Assembly: GCA_004802705.1 (NCBI GenBank)
Contig: SGPL01000036.1
Span: forward strand, 1 to 64,000
Length of the DNA stretch: 64,000 bases
Source: Bondarzewia mesenterica
Lineage: Eukaryota > Basidiomycota > Agaricomycetes > Russulales > Bondarzewiaceae
Direction of reading: 5' to 3'
The notes beneath the pieces were generated by a model that was not told the origin of the DNA, searched no databases, and saw only the letters and a list, made by a program, of their open reading frames with translations. The number at the start of each line of letters is the position of its first letter. Position 1 is the first letter of the stretch. This document shows positions 9,995 to 20,078 of this stretch, one piece after another. Position numbers and translations under genes: made by a program.

Positions 9995-11916
9995 TCACAA
10001 CAAGTACCTAAACCCCTTCCCCCTCCCCTCCTCCCCCTCCCTCGCCTCAAACTCCCGATTCTTCCGCGCCAGCGCCTGCCGGAACACGAAACACATCACG
10101 ATGCACAGTCCGTTCGTCGATATGCAGATCGCGTACGAGTGCGCGTACGACGGGCCCCACGTCTTGGGCCACACGTACGAGCCCGCGATATTCCCGAGCT
10201 GCGAGAACGCGTTGATGAACGCGAGCGCCACCGCCCTCTTCGACGGCGGTCGCGCGATCGTGTTGGACACCCACGCCAGGAAACAGATGAACCCCGCATA
10301 GGACTGCGCCATCAGGAATCTGTTCGACGCGTTGAGTGCACGCGTTCACGACGGGTCGCGGGGCTTACTCACAGGGAGACGTAGCGGGCCGCCGTGTTCA
10401 TCGTGGAGACGGCGATGATGAACCCGATGATGCCGACGAACAGCGGTGCAGCGATGTGGAAAAACCGTTCACCGACCGCGTCCGAGTGCCTAACATCACA
10501 CATGCGACGACCGTCAGTTGACAAAGACCTTCAAGCGAACAGAAGCACACGGGGAGAGTCGCCCGCACCTATTGACCGCGAACGCGACGAGGGTCGCGAA
10601 CACCCATGGGGGGGCACACAGCAGAAGCGTGATCGTAGAGTCGTACCCGAGCGTCGCGGTCAGCGTCGGGAAGAACGCGTTGAAGGAGAGCGAAATGACC
10701 ATGCTCGTGAGTGCCATGGCGAGCCAATAGACTTTCAAATCCGTGAGCGCGAGTCGCAAGCCCGAGGGTTGACCCGTCTTGGTGGACCCAGTCTGCTCGG
10801 AATCAGCGATTCCGACGTCGTCCTCCATGCGCAAGATCGCGAGTCGCGTCTCTTCGTGCGAGAGGAAGCGCGAAGAACCTGGGAAATCTGGGAGGATGAA
10901 GATCGCGATGATGGCGACGAAGACGGTCAGCGCGCCCTCGATGAAGAAGAGCCATCTGCGAAGACACGACGATACATGAAGCATAAGCGTTAAGAGGAAT
11001 GAAACGACGAGACGAACGCACCTCCACGCAGACCTGCCCATCTTGCCCTGCATACCATCCAGAATACCGGAGGCGATAAGCGAGCCAAAAACGCGTTGCT
11101 AATCAAACTGCCGCAAGAAAGCAGCGCAGTGCGGAAGCCGAGCTCAGAACGCTTGTACCATTTTGAAAGGAGGAAGAGGGAACCGGGGAAGAACGCGGCT
11201 TCGACAAAGCCGAGGAAAAAAACGCGTGAGGAGGGCACCGACAAAGTTGTTGGTGATACCTATGAACCGGACAGCGTCGAGATCAAAGACGTGGTCCGGA
11301 ATTTACAAGGTACACGCACCAGTGAGGATGGATAGCGTTCCCCAGATGATCATGCAGCAAGGAAGGTATATTGATGGCTTTCCGATGTAGTTCAAGAACA
11401 TATTACTATCGGGCGCGGGTGTACAAGGTGAGCATCGACAACTCAAAGCGGAAGTGGAATTTGACGTACGATGGGATCTGCATCAAGATGTAGCCAACGT
11501 ACAGGATGCTCAGAAGGGTATTGAACTCTTGGCCCTTCAATTTCAGATCCGTCTCGAATCCTCGTAGGCGTGCAGCACTGTCAACAAATACAAGATCAGA
11601 TTGGACACGTCGAATTACGGTATTCTAGTGGTGAGCAGGACGAACGATGCGTTGTTCCTGTCGATCTACATCCATTGTGTCACGGTCAGCGATTCATCAT
11701 CGAGACAGAGGCGGATGGAATGGGCGACGAACATAGTTCAAGATGTAAATGACGACGAGGACGGACATCCGCAAGTCGAGCTTCCTCAGCAATTTTTTTT
11801 TCGAGCGCCTTCCTCGCCTCATGCCCTCCAAATTCTGCGTCCAGATCGACAGCGGGCGGACGCACATTGTCCTCGACGACAGCGGACTTGTCCACGGATT
11901 TCGTCGAACCAGGCAT
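9995..11916 (-). CDS. MFS transporter, anion:cation symporter (Dal5/allantoate permease-like) family
   Basis: A 12-helix major facilitator probably importing an organic anion or vitamin at the plasma membrane. The N-terminus starts at 11916 (MPGSTKSVDKSAVVED). Family hallmarks follow in order: RKLDLRMSVLVVIYILNY, DRNNAS then ARLRGFETDLKLKGQEFN, ILYVGYILMQIPS, WGTLSILTG, FFLGFVEAAFFPGSLF, SKWYKRSELGFRTALL, SGILDGMQG, WRWLFFIEG, and late helices with IARPPSKRAVALAFINAFS and QLGNIAGSYVWP. The gene is cut by many short introns, for example a GTTCGT donor in the NNAS exon and acceptor TTGACAG. Three frame breaks occur in homopolymers: T9 at 11793-11801, A7 at 11216-11222 and A5 at 11087-11091. The protein motifs on both sides are intact, so base-calling errors are likelier than decay. 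Substrate cannot be told from sequence. Confidence 0.9.
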
Positions 11917-11926
11917 CGCGATATGC

Positions 11927-12751
11927 TNNATANNAANTNCTCAAGGNCAATTCGTGNTTCGTGNCCCNCAACNGTGCGAGAAANNTTTAAACCNGGAGAT
12001 TCAAGANTCACGACGCGGGGAGGGGTTGCGCNCGGCAGAATGTNCCAAGNNNNNNAANTGGAAANGNNGGGGGANNGGAGAGAGNGTAAAANACCGAGCT
12101 TTATACGAGGATGGACTCGNGCCGGGTGGGCTCAGGCACCTCGAGAACGAAAGATGCGGGGCAGAGGATACATNTTGTGGGCCCCCGCGCTAGCCCCGCC
12201 CCCGCTGAGGGTGAGGGCGAGGCGGCTACCCGGTCCGGGCGGTCTTCTAGGCCAAATGGGTTGGTTCATATGACTTTTCCCCATGTGCACTGTGGGCCGC
12301 CGCGCANGAAGAACAAANCAAGATATTGACCAAGACGAGCATCTGAATTTCAGCCCTTCGTGCGCTTCAGCAGGGAGGAAAGTCGGAAGATGTTGTGTGG
12401 NGGGTTGGTGGAAGGCGTCAACCACCAGGAAAACCCCGCGGCATATCCTGTGACCTATCTATAGACGCGCTTGTTCCCGANGATTTTCCGTCTCTTCAGC
12501 TCGCAAGATGCTCGACACTTCTTCGAGCTCCGAAACCTAGTGGGCAGTCAACNGNATGTGCATACGTATTTACCANNCCTCTATAATCACTGAATANTCT
12601 TGNCTTTGCATTTCNGAATAATAGTTGTCGNGAGCTTCAAGCGCGTNNCNNGTANNTNNGNGAGGGCTGAGTCATACANCTCTCAATGATATCTCTCGCC
12701 ATCTATCCTTGATATCGACCAACCACTAGTACTNATNGCCTTGCAAGAGTT
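11927..12751. other. Low-quality interval with many ambiguous bases; divergent promoter region
   Basis: This interval between the transporter start (11916) and the editing-protein start (12752) has dense N calls. It should hold the promoters of both divergent genes, but single elements cannot be trusted. No exon is evident. Confidence 0.6.
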
Positions 12752-14522
12752 ATGGNCGCATCGACTCTCCTTTTANCTCCAACCACCCCTCCAGACTACC
12801 ATCGTATCGTCTCCCCCACTCTCACCATCCCATCTGATCCCTCTGTCACCATCCCCGTNGGCCTGCTGTCCTGCCAACGTTCGTACTTNNCCCTCCGGTC
12901 NTACNCCTGCTCATCTGTATNCNCTCTTCNATTCCAGGNGACCCNTTACTTCGGACTCTAGACAGCATTGTCGTCTCTACCACCTTTCTCAAGCCGGNAC
13001 CCATTGCCAGCAGTGGNAGNGGAAAGAAAGCNCACACAAAACAAGCAAAGTCGTCTGCGCCTCCCGCCTTGTCCGAGCCTTTCCTCCAAGTCATCCTGCA
13101 TGATACTGTTCTCTTTCCGGAAGGTGGAGGCCAACCGCACGATATTGGCATGCTCACGACCGAGGACGGCCAGATCTGGGATGTCGCCTTCGTCAAGCGC
13201 CACGGGGGCGTCGCAGTGCACTATGTCAAGGTAAANGATGGGATCGAGGACGTCCCCCCGTCCCTGGAAACNGGACGGAANGTTGAGCTTGCTCTCGGAG
13301 AGGAGGGTTTGAAAAGACGGTTGGATCATGTAAGTCCGCACGTTTGTTTAGACAGCAAGTCAATGTTTGTCTCTACTCGACCCTAGCTCACAAGNCTGCG
13401 CTGGCATCCCTGCTAGATGTGGTAATGTCACATTCGTTGGTTTGTTTTGGGATTATTCACGATTCACACGAAGACCGTCTAGCACTCACACCGCGCAACA
13501 CCTGCTTTCCGCTGTCCTAGAAGCGCGCCTGTCCCTCCCCACACTCGCCTGGTCNCTCACCGCNCATCCAGCTCCCTCATACGTCGACCTTCCCCGTGCA
13601 CTCACCCCANCCGAGACTTCACTCATCCAGGACGAAGNAAACCGACTCGTATTCGAAGGCCGACGCGTGCACATCGAAGTGCAAGAACTTCAGGCNGGCC
13701 AAGCNGGCGTCGACTCGGGCTTGGACGCAGCGTCTTCCCGCGAGCTCGGTCGCGGGCTGCCAAAGGACTATACCGGGGGCGTGCACCGGGTAGTCGTGAT
13801 TGACGGCGTCGACCGAAACCCATGTTGCGGTACACACCTACCGACACTCGCGTCGCTCCAACTCTTCCTCTTCCCCGCTCCGCCCACCTCGTCCTCCGGT
13901 CCTGTGCGACATTATTTCCTCGCGGGCCCACGGTTGCTACATCATCTTGGGACGGCGCAGGNTTTGTTGACGCGCACGTCTGGTCTCCTATCGTGTGGCN
14001 CGGCGGAGATGCCAGATCGCGTGGCGTTGGTTTTGGATGAGAGTAAGAGGAGGGAGAAACGCGTGGACGAAGTTGAGCGCGAGCTTGCGGNNGCGCTTGG
14101 GAGGCGCTTCGTGGAGGAGATGGTGCAGTGGCGAAAGGACGGTGGTGAGGGCGAGTGGACGAAATACGTCGGACGGACGGACGATTCGTCTACNGCNCTG
14201 TCGTTCTTGCAATCCATCACGTCGGCTTTTCCTCGCCCATTTGCCNCCAAAGGATCGGGAAACAGAAGCACACCGTTATACTTTACTGCTCACGTCTTCC
14301 CCCTCNTCGCAGACGCCAGNGTCCACGACGGTCGTGATGTTGTTTGGGAGCGAGGATAAGAGAGTGAAAGAGGTTGGAGAGGAAGTGAAGAGACAGTTCA
14401 AGACGCTCAAGGGAGGTGGAAGAGGGGTTCGATGGAGCGGGAAATTTACTGGCGTATGGCTTCCCGAGAGAGAAGGGAAGGCTGCGGCATTGGCGTTGAC
14501 GCAGGCGTCACCGGCGTCGTAA
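12752..14522 (+). CDS. Alanyl-tRNA editing protein, AARSD1/AlaX type
   Basis: A free-standing homologue of the AlaRS editing domain that hydrolyses Ser- or Gly-mischarged tRNA-Ala. Exons are about 12752-12878, 12938-13329, a 5-nt microexon 13417-13421, then 13483 onward. Joining 12878 to 12938 gives CQ(R)DPLLRTLDS, typical of the family N-terminus. FPEGGGQPHDIG follows. The microexon completes DHMCTHTAQHLLSAV, which carries the HxxxH zinc motif. The CxxxH motif is in NPCCGTHLPTL. After the editing core come a coiled helix and a C-terminal domain ending in an Ala-rich stretch with stop at 14520-14522. One frame break lies at T4 14227-14230; removing one T joins SITSAF to LAHLPPKDRE. Many N calls obscure single residues. 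The first codon is ATG but the second is ambiguous. It is divergent from the MFS gene and convergent with the RING gene. Confidence 0.9.
13417..13421 (+). other. 5-nt microexon (ATGTG) of the alanyl-tRNA editing gene
   Basis: It is flanked by CTGCTAG on the left and GTAATG on the right. The introns on either side (13330-13416 starting GTAAGT, and 13422-13482 ending CGTCTAG) are 87 and 61 nt. The preceding exon ends in phase 0 (LDH) and the next begins with the last base of a codon, so exactly 2 mod 3 bases are needed. ATG TG supplies them and yields DHM-C-THTAQH, the residues expected beside the HxxxH motif. Confidence 0.8.
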
Positions 14523-14724
14523 GTTATAGGCCTTGTTCGCTGTGATGATATCTAGAGTTCAGCGTAAGCTCTCTTGTGGAGATCAATATACAAGTTAGGA
14601 GGTGCAAGGTCACTGCTACTGTTCATTCAAAAAATTGCATTGACAAGACCTGATACTCAGTAATGACAAGCGATACAAATCCAAAGACGCAATAAATAAG
14701 AAACTTTCCGGATCTCGCCCTCTC

Positions 14725-15632
14725 TACGGACGTTCGTCCTGCCGTTTCGGAAGGCCCCCTTCATCTTCAATCGAATACTCTCCCTCCGAATTGAGTCTGA
14801 CTTCGACGTTCGCGTCTGCTCCTAATTCTCAAGTCAACAACGTCGCCTCAGTCAGGAAAGAACCACAAAGACACACCTGAAGGGCGTTCGCCGGGCGAGC
14901 TCTCGCCCTCGCTGGCGCTCATCGTCTCCCCATCCGTAAGCCCCCACACCCTCTCCGCCTCTCTTCCCCCATCCCGCGAACAACAAGCACACACGGGCCT
15001 AGTTTCCACCGGACTCGCCGCCCTCAATTCGCTCCCCCCCATATCGCGAACCGCCTCCAGACGCACCGGGCGCGAACACAACGTCCACATCCATCACATC
15101 AAGGTCGACGCCGTCGCTATCGAAGAACCCGTCTTCCAAGTCCGTCTCGTAGTCCGAGTCCGCGTCGTACTCCGTAGGAAGGTAATCCTCGTCGTCCGAT
15201 GCTTCGTCGTCCGAGTCGACTGGTCGGAGGTCCGGAAGAAAGGGGTGTCGGCATGTCGGACACGTCCCGTGCTAATCACCATGCGTCAGGGCTGCAAAAT
15301 TTCAACAACCACGGCGTCCAGAATCGTGTACTTACCCTCCCGCGTATCCATTCTGACAAGCTATATAGATGGATAGATAGAAAGTAGAGCGCGTCGGGAG
15401 GTCAAGGAACAAAAGGACAGAGAAACACTCACTCTTGCATGCAGAACGCATGTCCACATCCCTCGATCTTCGTCACGCCCATCCCCGACTCGCCCTCCTC
15501 CGCCTTCTCGAAAATGGCGCGGTAGGTCATGAGACAGATCGCACAATAGTCATCAAGGTTCGGGACCTCGTCCACTGCGAGCGTCGGTAGATCCGAGAGC
15601 GCAAGGGTGATCAAGGGATCAACGCCATCCAT
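14725..15632 (-). CDS. RING-finger protein, putative E3 ubiquitin ligase, with an atypical zinc ligand
   Basis: A small RING protein starting MDGVDPLITLALSDLP. The RING spans YCAICLMTY (first Cys pair), EGCGHAFCMQ and CPTCRHPF (last Cys pair). Splicing of 15632 to about 15430 (donor GTGAGT) to the small exon about 15360-15336 gives FCMQDLSEWIRGR, so the residue that is normally the sixth ligand (Cys in FCxxC) is Asp. Asp can bind zinc in some RINGs, for example RBX1. The C-terminal half is very acidic (Asp-rich) and then Ser/Glu-rich, ending EDEGGLPKRQDERP at a stop at 14725-14727 after a last intron. A frame break at the run C7 15034-15040 (plus) is repaired by one base fewer, which joins GGGSRYGG to SELRAASP. 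It converges on the editing-protein gene with about 200 bp between stops. Confidence 0.82.
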
Positions 15633-15982
15633 TATGATAGAGTGTGCAGTGGATCTGCTGTATTCTAAACCTTTCTCAAGTCTGAATGAGCAGCGATGTT
15701 CGATGTCTAGACCGTGAGCAGTGAGCTGAGGTAGGCTGTGGTGCTGATCGAGGCGGAACACGTGAAGCGCGCCTGAAGTAAACAAGACGCGTCTGGTCAC
15801 GCCCCTGCCCACGTGGGATATCTTTGTGCGAAATTCCTGAGAAATTCAAATACTGCCTTCTTGCTATCCTGTCCCAAGAATAAATTACAGACAGATCACA
15901 TACAGCTGTTCTTCCATACGTATAAACATGACAGATAAAAACACCCGAGGCATACCGAAAAAGATGTAGACTACAGAGTCCC
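15633..15982. other. Intergenic between RING gene start and oxygenase gene end
   Basis: No gene seen. It holds the RING gene promoter and the 3' flank of the oxygenase gene. Confidence 0.5.
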
Positions 15983-17441
15983 TCAGTTGTACGTCGCAGA
16001 CAGACGGCCTACGATATATTCCTCAGTGAGCACCGTCGGGTACTTCTTTTCCCTCCCCTGGCCGTAGCAGTTTGGCAAGCACTCAATATTCGCGTCGCCG
16101 TTCGGGTTGCAGAAGAACGCAATAGACTGACGGGCGGGCGTCACGGCCTCGTTATCGCTGATTTTCTTCGCTGGAGGGGCGACGACGCGGTGCAGAGTTG
16201 AGCGCAGAACGTCGTTGCTCCATCTTGCAAGGAGATCGCCTGCGTTAATGGCAATCGCTCCCTCCTGTTATTACCGATGAGGACCTCATGCTGGGCGTCA
16301 GATTGAAGGGAAGAACTTACAATGGGCTTCGCAGGTTGGAAAACCTTGGTATGTGGGTTCTGGACTTCGAGGCCTCCTACAGAGTCTTGGAACAACAGAG
16401 TCAAAGAGCCATAGTCTGTCCGAGTCGTTAATCGGTACTGTAAACTAATAGTTCTTAAGAGACGCACCCGAGTGAGCGCCTGCCCGAGCCTGACCCTCTT
16501 TCTGCAGCAAAGACGTTTTGATAGGAGGGTACGACAACAGACGCAAGTTATGGAATTGTTGATCGATCTTCTTGTCGAAGTAGGACTCCTCCAGGTCTAG
16601 ACCGAGCGCTATCGAGCGCATCACGAGAATGTGGAGGTTGTGGCAGGTCTAGGGAGGAGGAGAATATCAGTAGGACGTGCGATGTATGATATACAAGGCT
16701 GAACACCTGGAAGAAGTCAAGCATGGTCTGCTTGAAGCCGGGGGTATCGCTTTCCTGCGGCCACTGATTCTTCCATGTCTTGTCCCAGTCGCGTCCAATC
16801 TCCATAGATTCTTTTGAGTCAGGAGCAGTTGCACGAAGTTTGGCAATTTCGACTGGGTCAGCTGATTGTGTTGTGCGCTCGCGACCGACGCGGACATATC
16901 CACGGTTTGAACGAGGGTCCTCCCAAGAAAGTTTCAACTGTAGATAATATGTTGAAGACAGGAATGAAGATGAACACACGTAGAACTGACTTACCTTCGC
17001 TTCAGTCGGAAGTCGGAAGAAATCTGCGCTCTGGCGGCCAATGCTGAGCTAGGGCGTAAGACAAGAAAGAATACTCGAAGGTTGATACCTTCGTAAACGC
17101 GTTTTTGACCGTCGCATCTGGTATACCGTGTCCCTCCAAGTAGATGAATCCAACGTCCTTGAACCCATTTACAACCTCGTCTGCAACTTTGCGCTTTTCT
17201 GACAATGACGTCGCCTGGCGGTACTTGCTAAAGTCAATCAGGGGGATCCGGAGCGAGTCATCCTAGTCATAATTGGTCCGAGATCAACGTTAACTGAGCT
17301 GTTACATGCTAAAGAAATGTACATGGTCTTTACCGGAGCGACTGTCGCGAGCCCCCGCTTGGACAGACTGCAAGAGGTGAAACGGGTCGCGTTCGCAGCG
17401 CGGAGCAGGTTCTGAGAGACTTTCAGATACGACATTGTCAT
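15983..17441 (-). CDS. 2-oxoglutarate/Fe(II)-dependent dioxygenase, isopenicillin-N-synthase-like fold
   Basis: A soluble non-haem iron oxygenase of the plant/fungal IPNS-like group; the substrate is unknown. The DIOX N-terminal part includes IPLIDFSKYR and DVGFIYLEGHGIPD. The catalytic part has GAHSDYGSLTLLFQD (HxD iron ligands), STLHRVVAPP (distal His) and ARQSIAFFCNPN (Arg binding 2-oxoglutarate). It ends GRLSATYN with the stop at 15983-15985. At least five exons; the first junction (GCTCCG to GATGAC) gives VAP-DDSLRIPLID. The N-terminus (LRAANATRFTSCSLSKRGLATVAP) is basic and hydroxylated like a mitochondrial presequence; nearby ATGs are at 17441 and 17435. It is divergent from the membrane-protein gene at 17772, with 330 bp between starts. 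Family is certain, function open. Confidence 0.92.
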
Positions 17442-17771
17442 CAAGAAGAGGGACAAACGAGATAAAATGTGCTGTGATTTCTGACCGGTTGTCCTTTACG
17501 GTGGATGGGCCTATTAATTTATAGTATCCCTGCAGATAACGGTTCACGGTCCGCCGACGGCCTGCAGATAATGGGATGATATGGGGTATGCCGAATCTTT
17601 AGATAACGCTTCGAACTCCGCGATACTGCATCCAACTTGCCCAACGCCGCCCAGAGGTCGACGACGACAAGAGGTCTCTTGTCCAAAGTTCCTAGTACTA
17701 GGCCTTTTCATCAAAAGCCTAGCCGGCCACATTATCAGATACTGACTGGACGACTCGCCGCCGGAAAATTC
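17442..17771. other. Divergent promoter region (oxygenase / membrane protein A)
   Basis: 330 bp between the starts of two head-to-head genes. Nothing else was recognised. Confidence 0.5.
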
Positions 17772-19054
17772 ATGACGCACCCCGGGTATTATAATAGACA
17801 GCCATCTGCACCCCCACCCTATCGACCTATACCTTCTGCTCAGTAAGTATGGTTGATCTCGACCCCCTAAATTCTAGCTCGTGGCCTGGAAATACGGGGT
17901 GGGCATTGTTGTGCTTGAATCTCATGCTCATTTCATGTTTCAGAGCATGGAGGACGAACGAACGCATCGGTATAGCTTCTGGATCACCCCCGACGCATCC
18001 AGGCTATGAGACTATGCCTGACGGAGATCATCATTCCCGTGATAAGTCCGGTGCAAGCCATGGCCATATCCTGAAGACCGCACTCTGCATCGCTCTGCTT
18101 TTCTCTACTATCACATTCTTTTCTTATCTCCTGGACACCAAGGCAGCTGAACGAGCCCGATGGGATCAGGAGCAGCAGGAGCACCAGTTGGAGCGAGAGA
18201 GGTGGCAGTACGAACATAAGATCCACGAAGAGGAGCGTCGCCTTGAGCTAGCTCAATGTCAAGCTGAGCGCGAAGCCCATAAGAGAGAGCGCGAGGAGTA
18301 CGAACGTGAACGGCAGGAGCGCGAGCGCGAGCGCCAACTACACAAACCTTTCTGGGATGATCTTCAGCTCGTCTCTAGCAGGTGTCTATCTTACAATACC
18401 AGGGAATATACCGCACGCCTCTGGAATGTCCTTCTGGGGAGTGACTGGTTGTCTGCTTGTAAATCTGAGCCGATCGACGTTCACGGCCGCACACTAGAAT
18501 CTCCAGATAGATGCGAAGATTGGGTGAGTGTCTTTGAGTTGCAACGTGAACAGACCAGACTCATGCATGCCGCTTTCAGGGACGTCAAGATGGCATCAGA
18601 GGATATTGGCGTGTTGATTTTGATGAGAAGTTGTGTCAACCGCGCTGGGGAGAAACATGGGATAAAGTTATTCATCTATCCTTCTAAATACCTGTATTAG
18701 ACTGACAAGCGGTCCTTTCCCCCTATCTTCAGGGTTGCTCAGGTTATGGTGTACACGTACGATCGTCCTCGTGAAGATCATAAACGATCTGATCAATCTG
18801 ACATTATACACAGGCTTTAGAGTCACCTTTGTGGTTCCTCACACCAGGAGATGACTGGCATGAAATGTGTCGAACCACTCCAGGCTTTTTACCCGGTATC
18901 GGGAGGGATCTAGGTCAACCCAATTACTGTGAACAGAGGGTGCATAATTCAACGTCTTTCGTTTGCATGGCGGAGCTGAAATTGTTGTTTACAGGGCAGT
19001 CGAGGTGGTGGGATGGTTGGGAGATGGGAATTCCACGACTCGAACTGTGAATGA
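17772..19054 (+). CDS. Membrane-anchored protein A, Agaricomycete-type Cys-containing repeat family, function unknown
   Basis: Exon 1 (17772 onward) encodes MTHPGYYNRQPSAPPPYRP, spliced GCTCA to AGCATGG. A transmembrane helix follows (LKTALCIALLFSTITFFSYLL), then about 75 residues of E/R/Q-rich coiled coil and an outer part with two related units. Unit 1: YNTREYTARLWNVLLGSDW, then CEDW/GRQDGIRGYWRVDFDEKLC and GETWDK. Unit 2: GCSGYGVH (24-nt microexon 18733-18756), PGDDWHEMCRTTP, CEQR, and the last exon GSRGGGMVGRWEFHDSNCE with stop 19052-19054. From memory, units of the kind ARLW...DW...MC.TTP...CED..G.G.W...D..C are common in Agaricomycete predicted proteins with no known role. A paralogue lies at 20050-21036. 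The topology (cytosolic Pro-rich N-terminus, TM, coiled coil, Cys units outside) is inferred. Confidence 0.8.
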
Positions 19055-19441
19055 TACCGAGGTTGAGAAGTGCAACGTCACGGCGGTGATTCACCGCGCA
19101 GATGAGGCTAGGTTTTTGTCTTTTCAACGCTTTCCCCGGAACGTCCACGAATTTCAATATGTAAACTTGTACGTTTTTGTTGCGAGGAACCCAGTGTTTC
19201 TAGCGTATCCGCAAATCAATGACAATGGCCACAGAGCGAATTTATTTACCTTGATCATCACGATACTCCGCGGGAAACGTTGATAATGTAGTGTTACAGG
19301 CTCATGAGTCCTCGACTCGAACGCAAGCTGTGGATTCAGTATTCAATGTTGGCAAGCGCGCGGAGACCGAAATAGGTCTGCTCGGATCCCAGCGGCTCAT
19401 TATACAAGGTCTCTTTGTCTGCACCACCCATCCTATCTATA
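19055..19441 (+). other. Intergenic between membrane protein A and RPA70N gene
   Basis: 387 bp with no supported gene. It should hold the terminator of gene A and the promoter of the next gene. Confidence 0.5.
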
Positions 19442-20078
19442 ATGTTGTCCATCCCTCAACTCACGGACGGCATCTGCCAACGTCTACAACTGGGCGACCG
19501 TGATGATCAGGACCTGTGGGCTAGTAGTCCCTTCGTTCAATTTCTTAACATCAAGAAGGTCTCGACAGGTTCAGCATCCACCTCATCCGCGGACAGATAC
19601 CGCGTCATCGTTTCCGATGGCACCCATTTTATGCAGGTTTTGCTGGCCACACAACTCAACCATCTTGTGGAGGAGAACCTCATCGGCAAGAATACCATCG
19701 CACAGCTCGAGAAATTCTCGTGTAATGTCATACAAGGAAAACGGTCTGTTATCAGCTACACATCAACCAAATGCGCTGCTGTCTGACTGGTTTTTTTATA
19801 GCTTGGTTGTCATCCTTTCGCTGAGAGTTGTTCAGAAGGAGGCCGCGAAAATTGGCAATCCCACTGTCTTCGGTCCAGACAGGACTGCAGGACAGGCTCA
19901 AGCACAAGCAGACATCTCGGCTCCTCCCACTGAGTTGCAACAGCCTACACAATATCCAGTTTCGTACACGTCCTTTTCGAAAATCAGCGTTGAGACCATG
20001 TCAGTGGAAATCCAACATCATCTTTTCCACTTACTGAACTCTATCTTGAATGCCATCGAATGGGGATTGGGTCAATGA
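19442..20078 (+). CDS. Stand-alone RPA70 N-terminal (RPA70N/DBD-F) domain protein or truncated RPA1 copy
   Basis: Starts MLSIPQLTDGICQRLQLGD and matches the N-terminal OB fold of replication protein A large subunit: PFVQFLNIKKV, RYRVIVSDGTHFMQVLLATQ and ENLIGKNTIAQLEKF. One intron (donor GTCTGT after 19741, acceptor TTTATAG) restores QGKR-LVVILSLRVVQKEA, the conserved end of the domain. A Gln/Pro-rich linker follows and the frame then ends at 20078, with no trace nearby of the three DNA-binding OB folds (DBD-A/B/C). A full RPA1 is about 600 residues; this is about 180. The last codons overlap the first exon of the next gene (ATG at 20050) in another frame. It may be a protein-interaction module on its own or a duplicated fragment; expression would decide. 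Confidence 0.72.
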
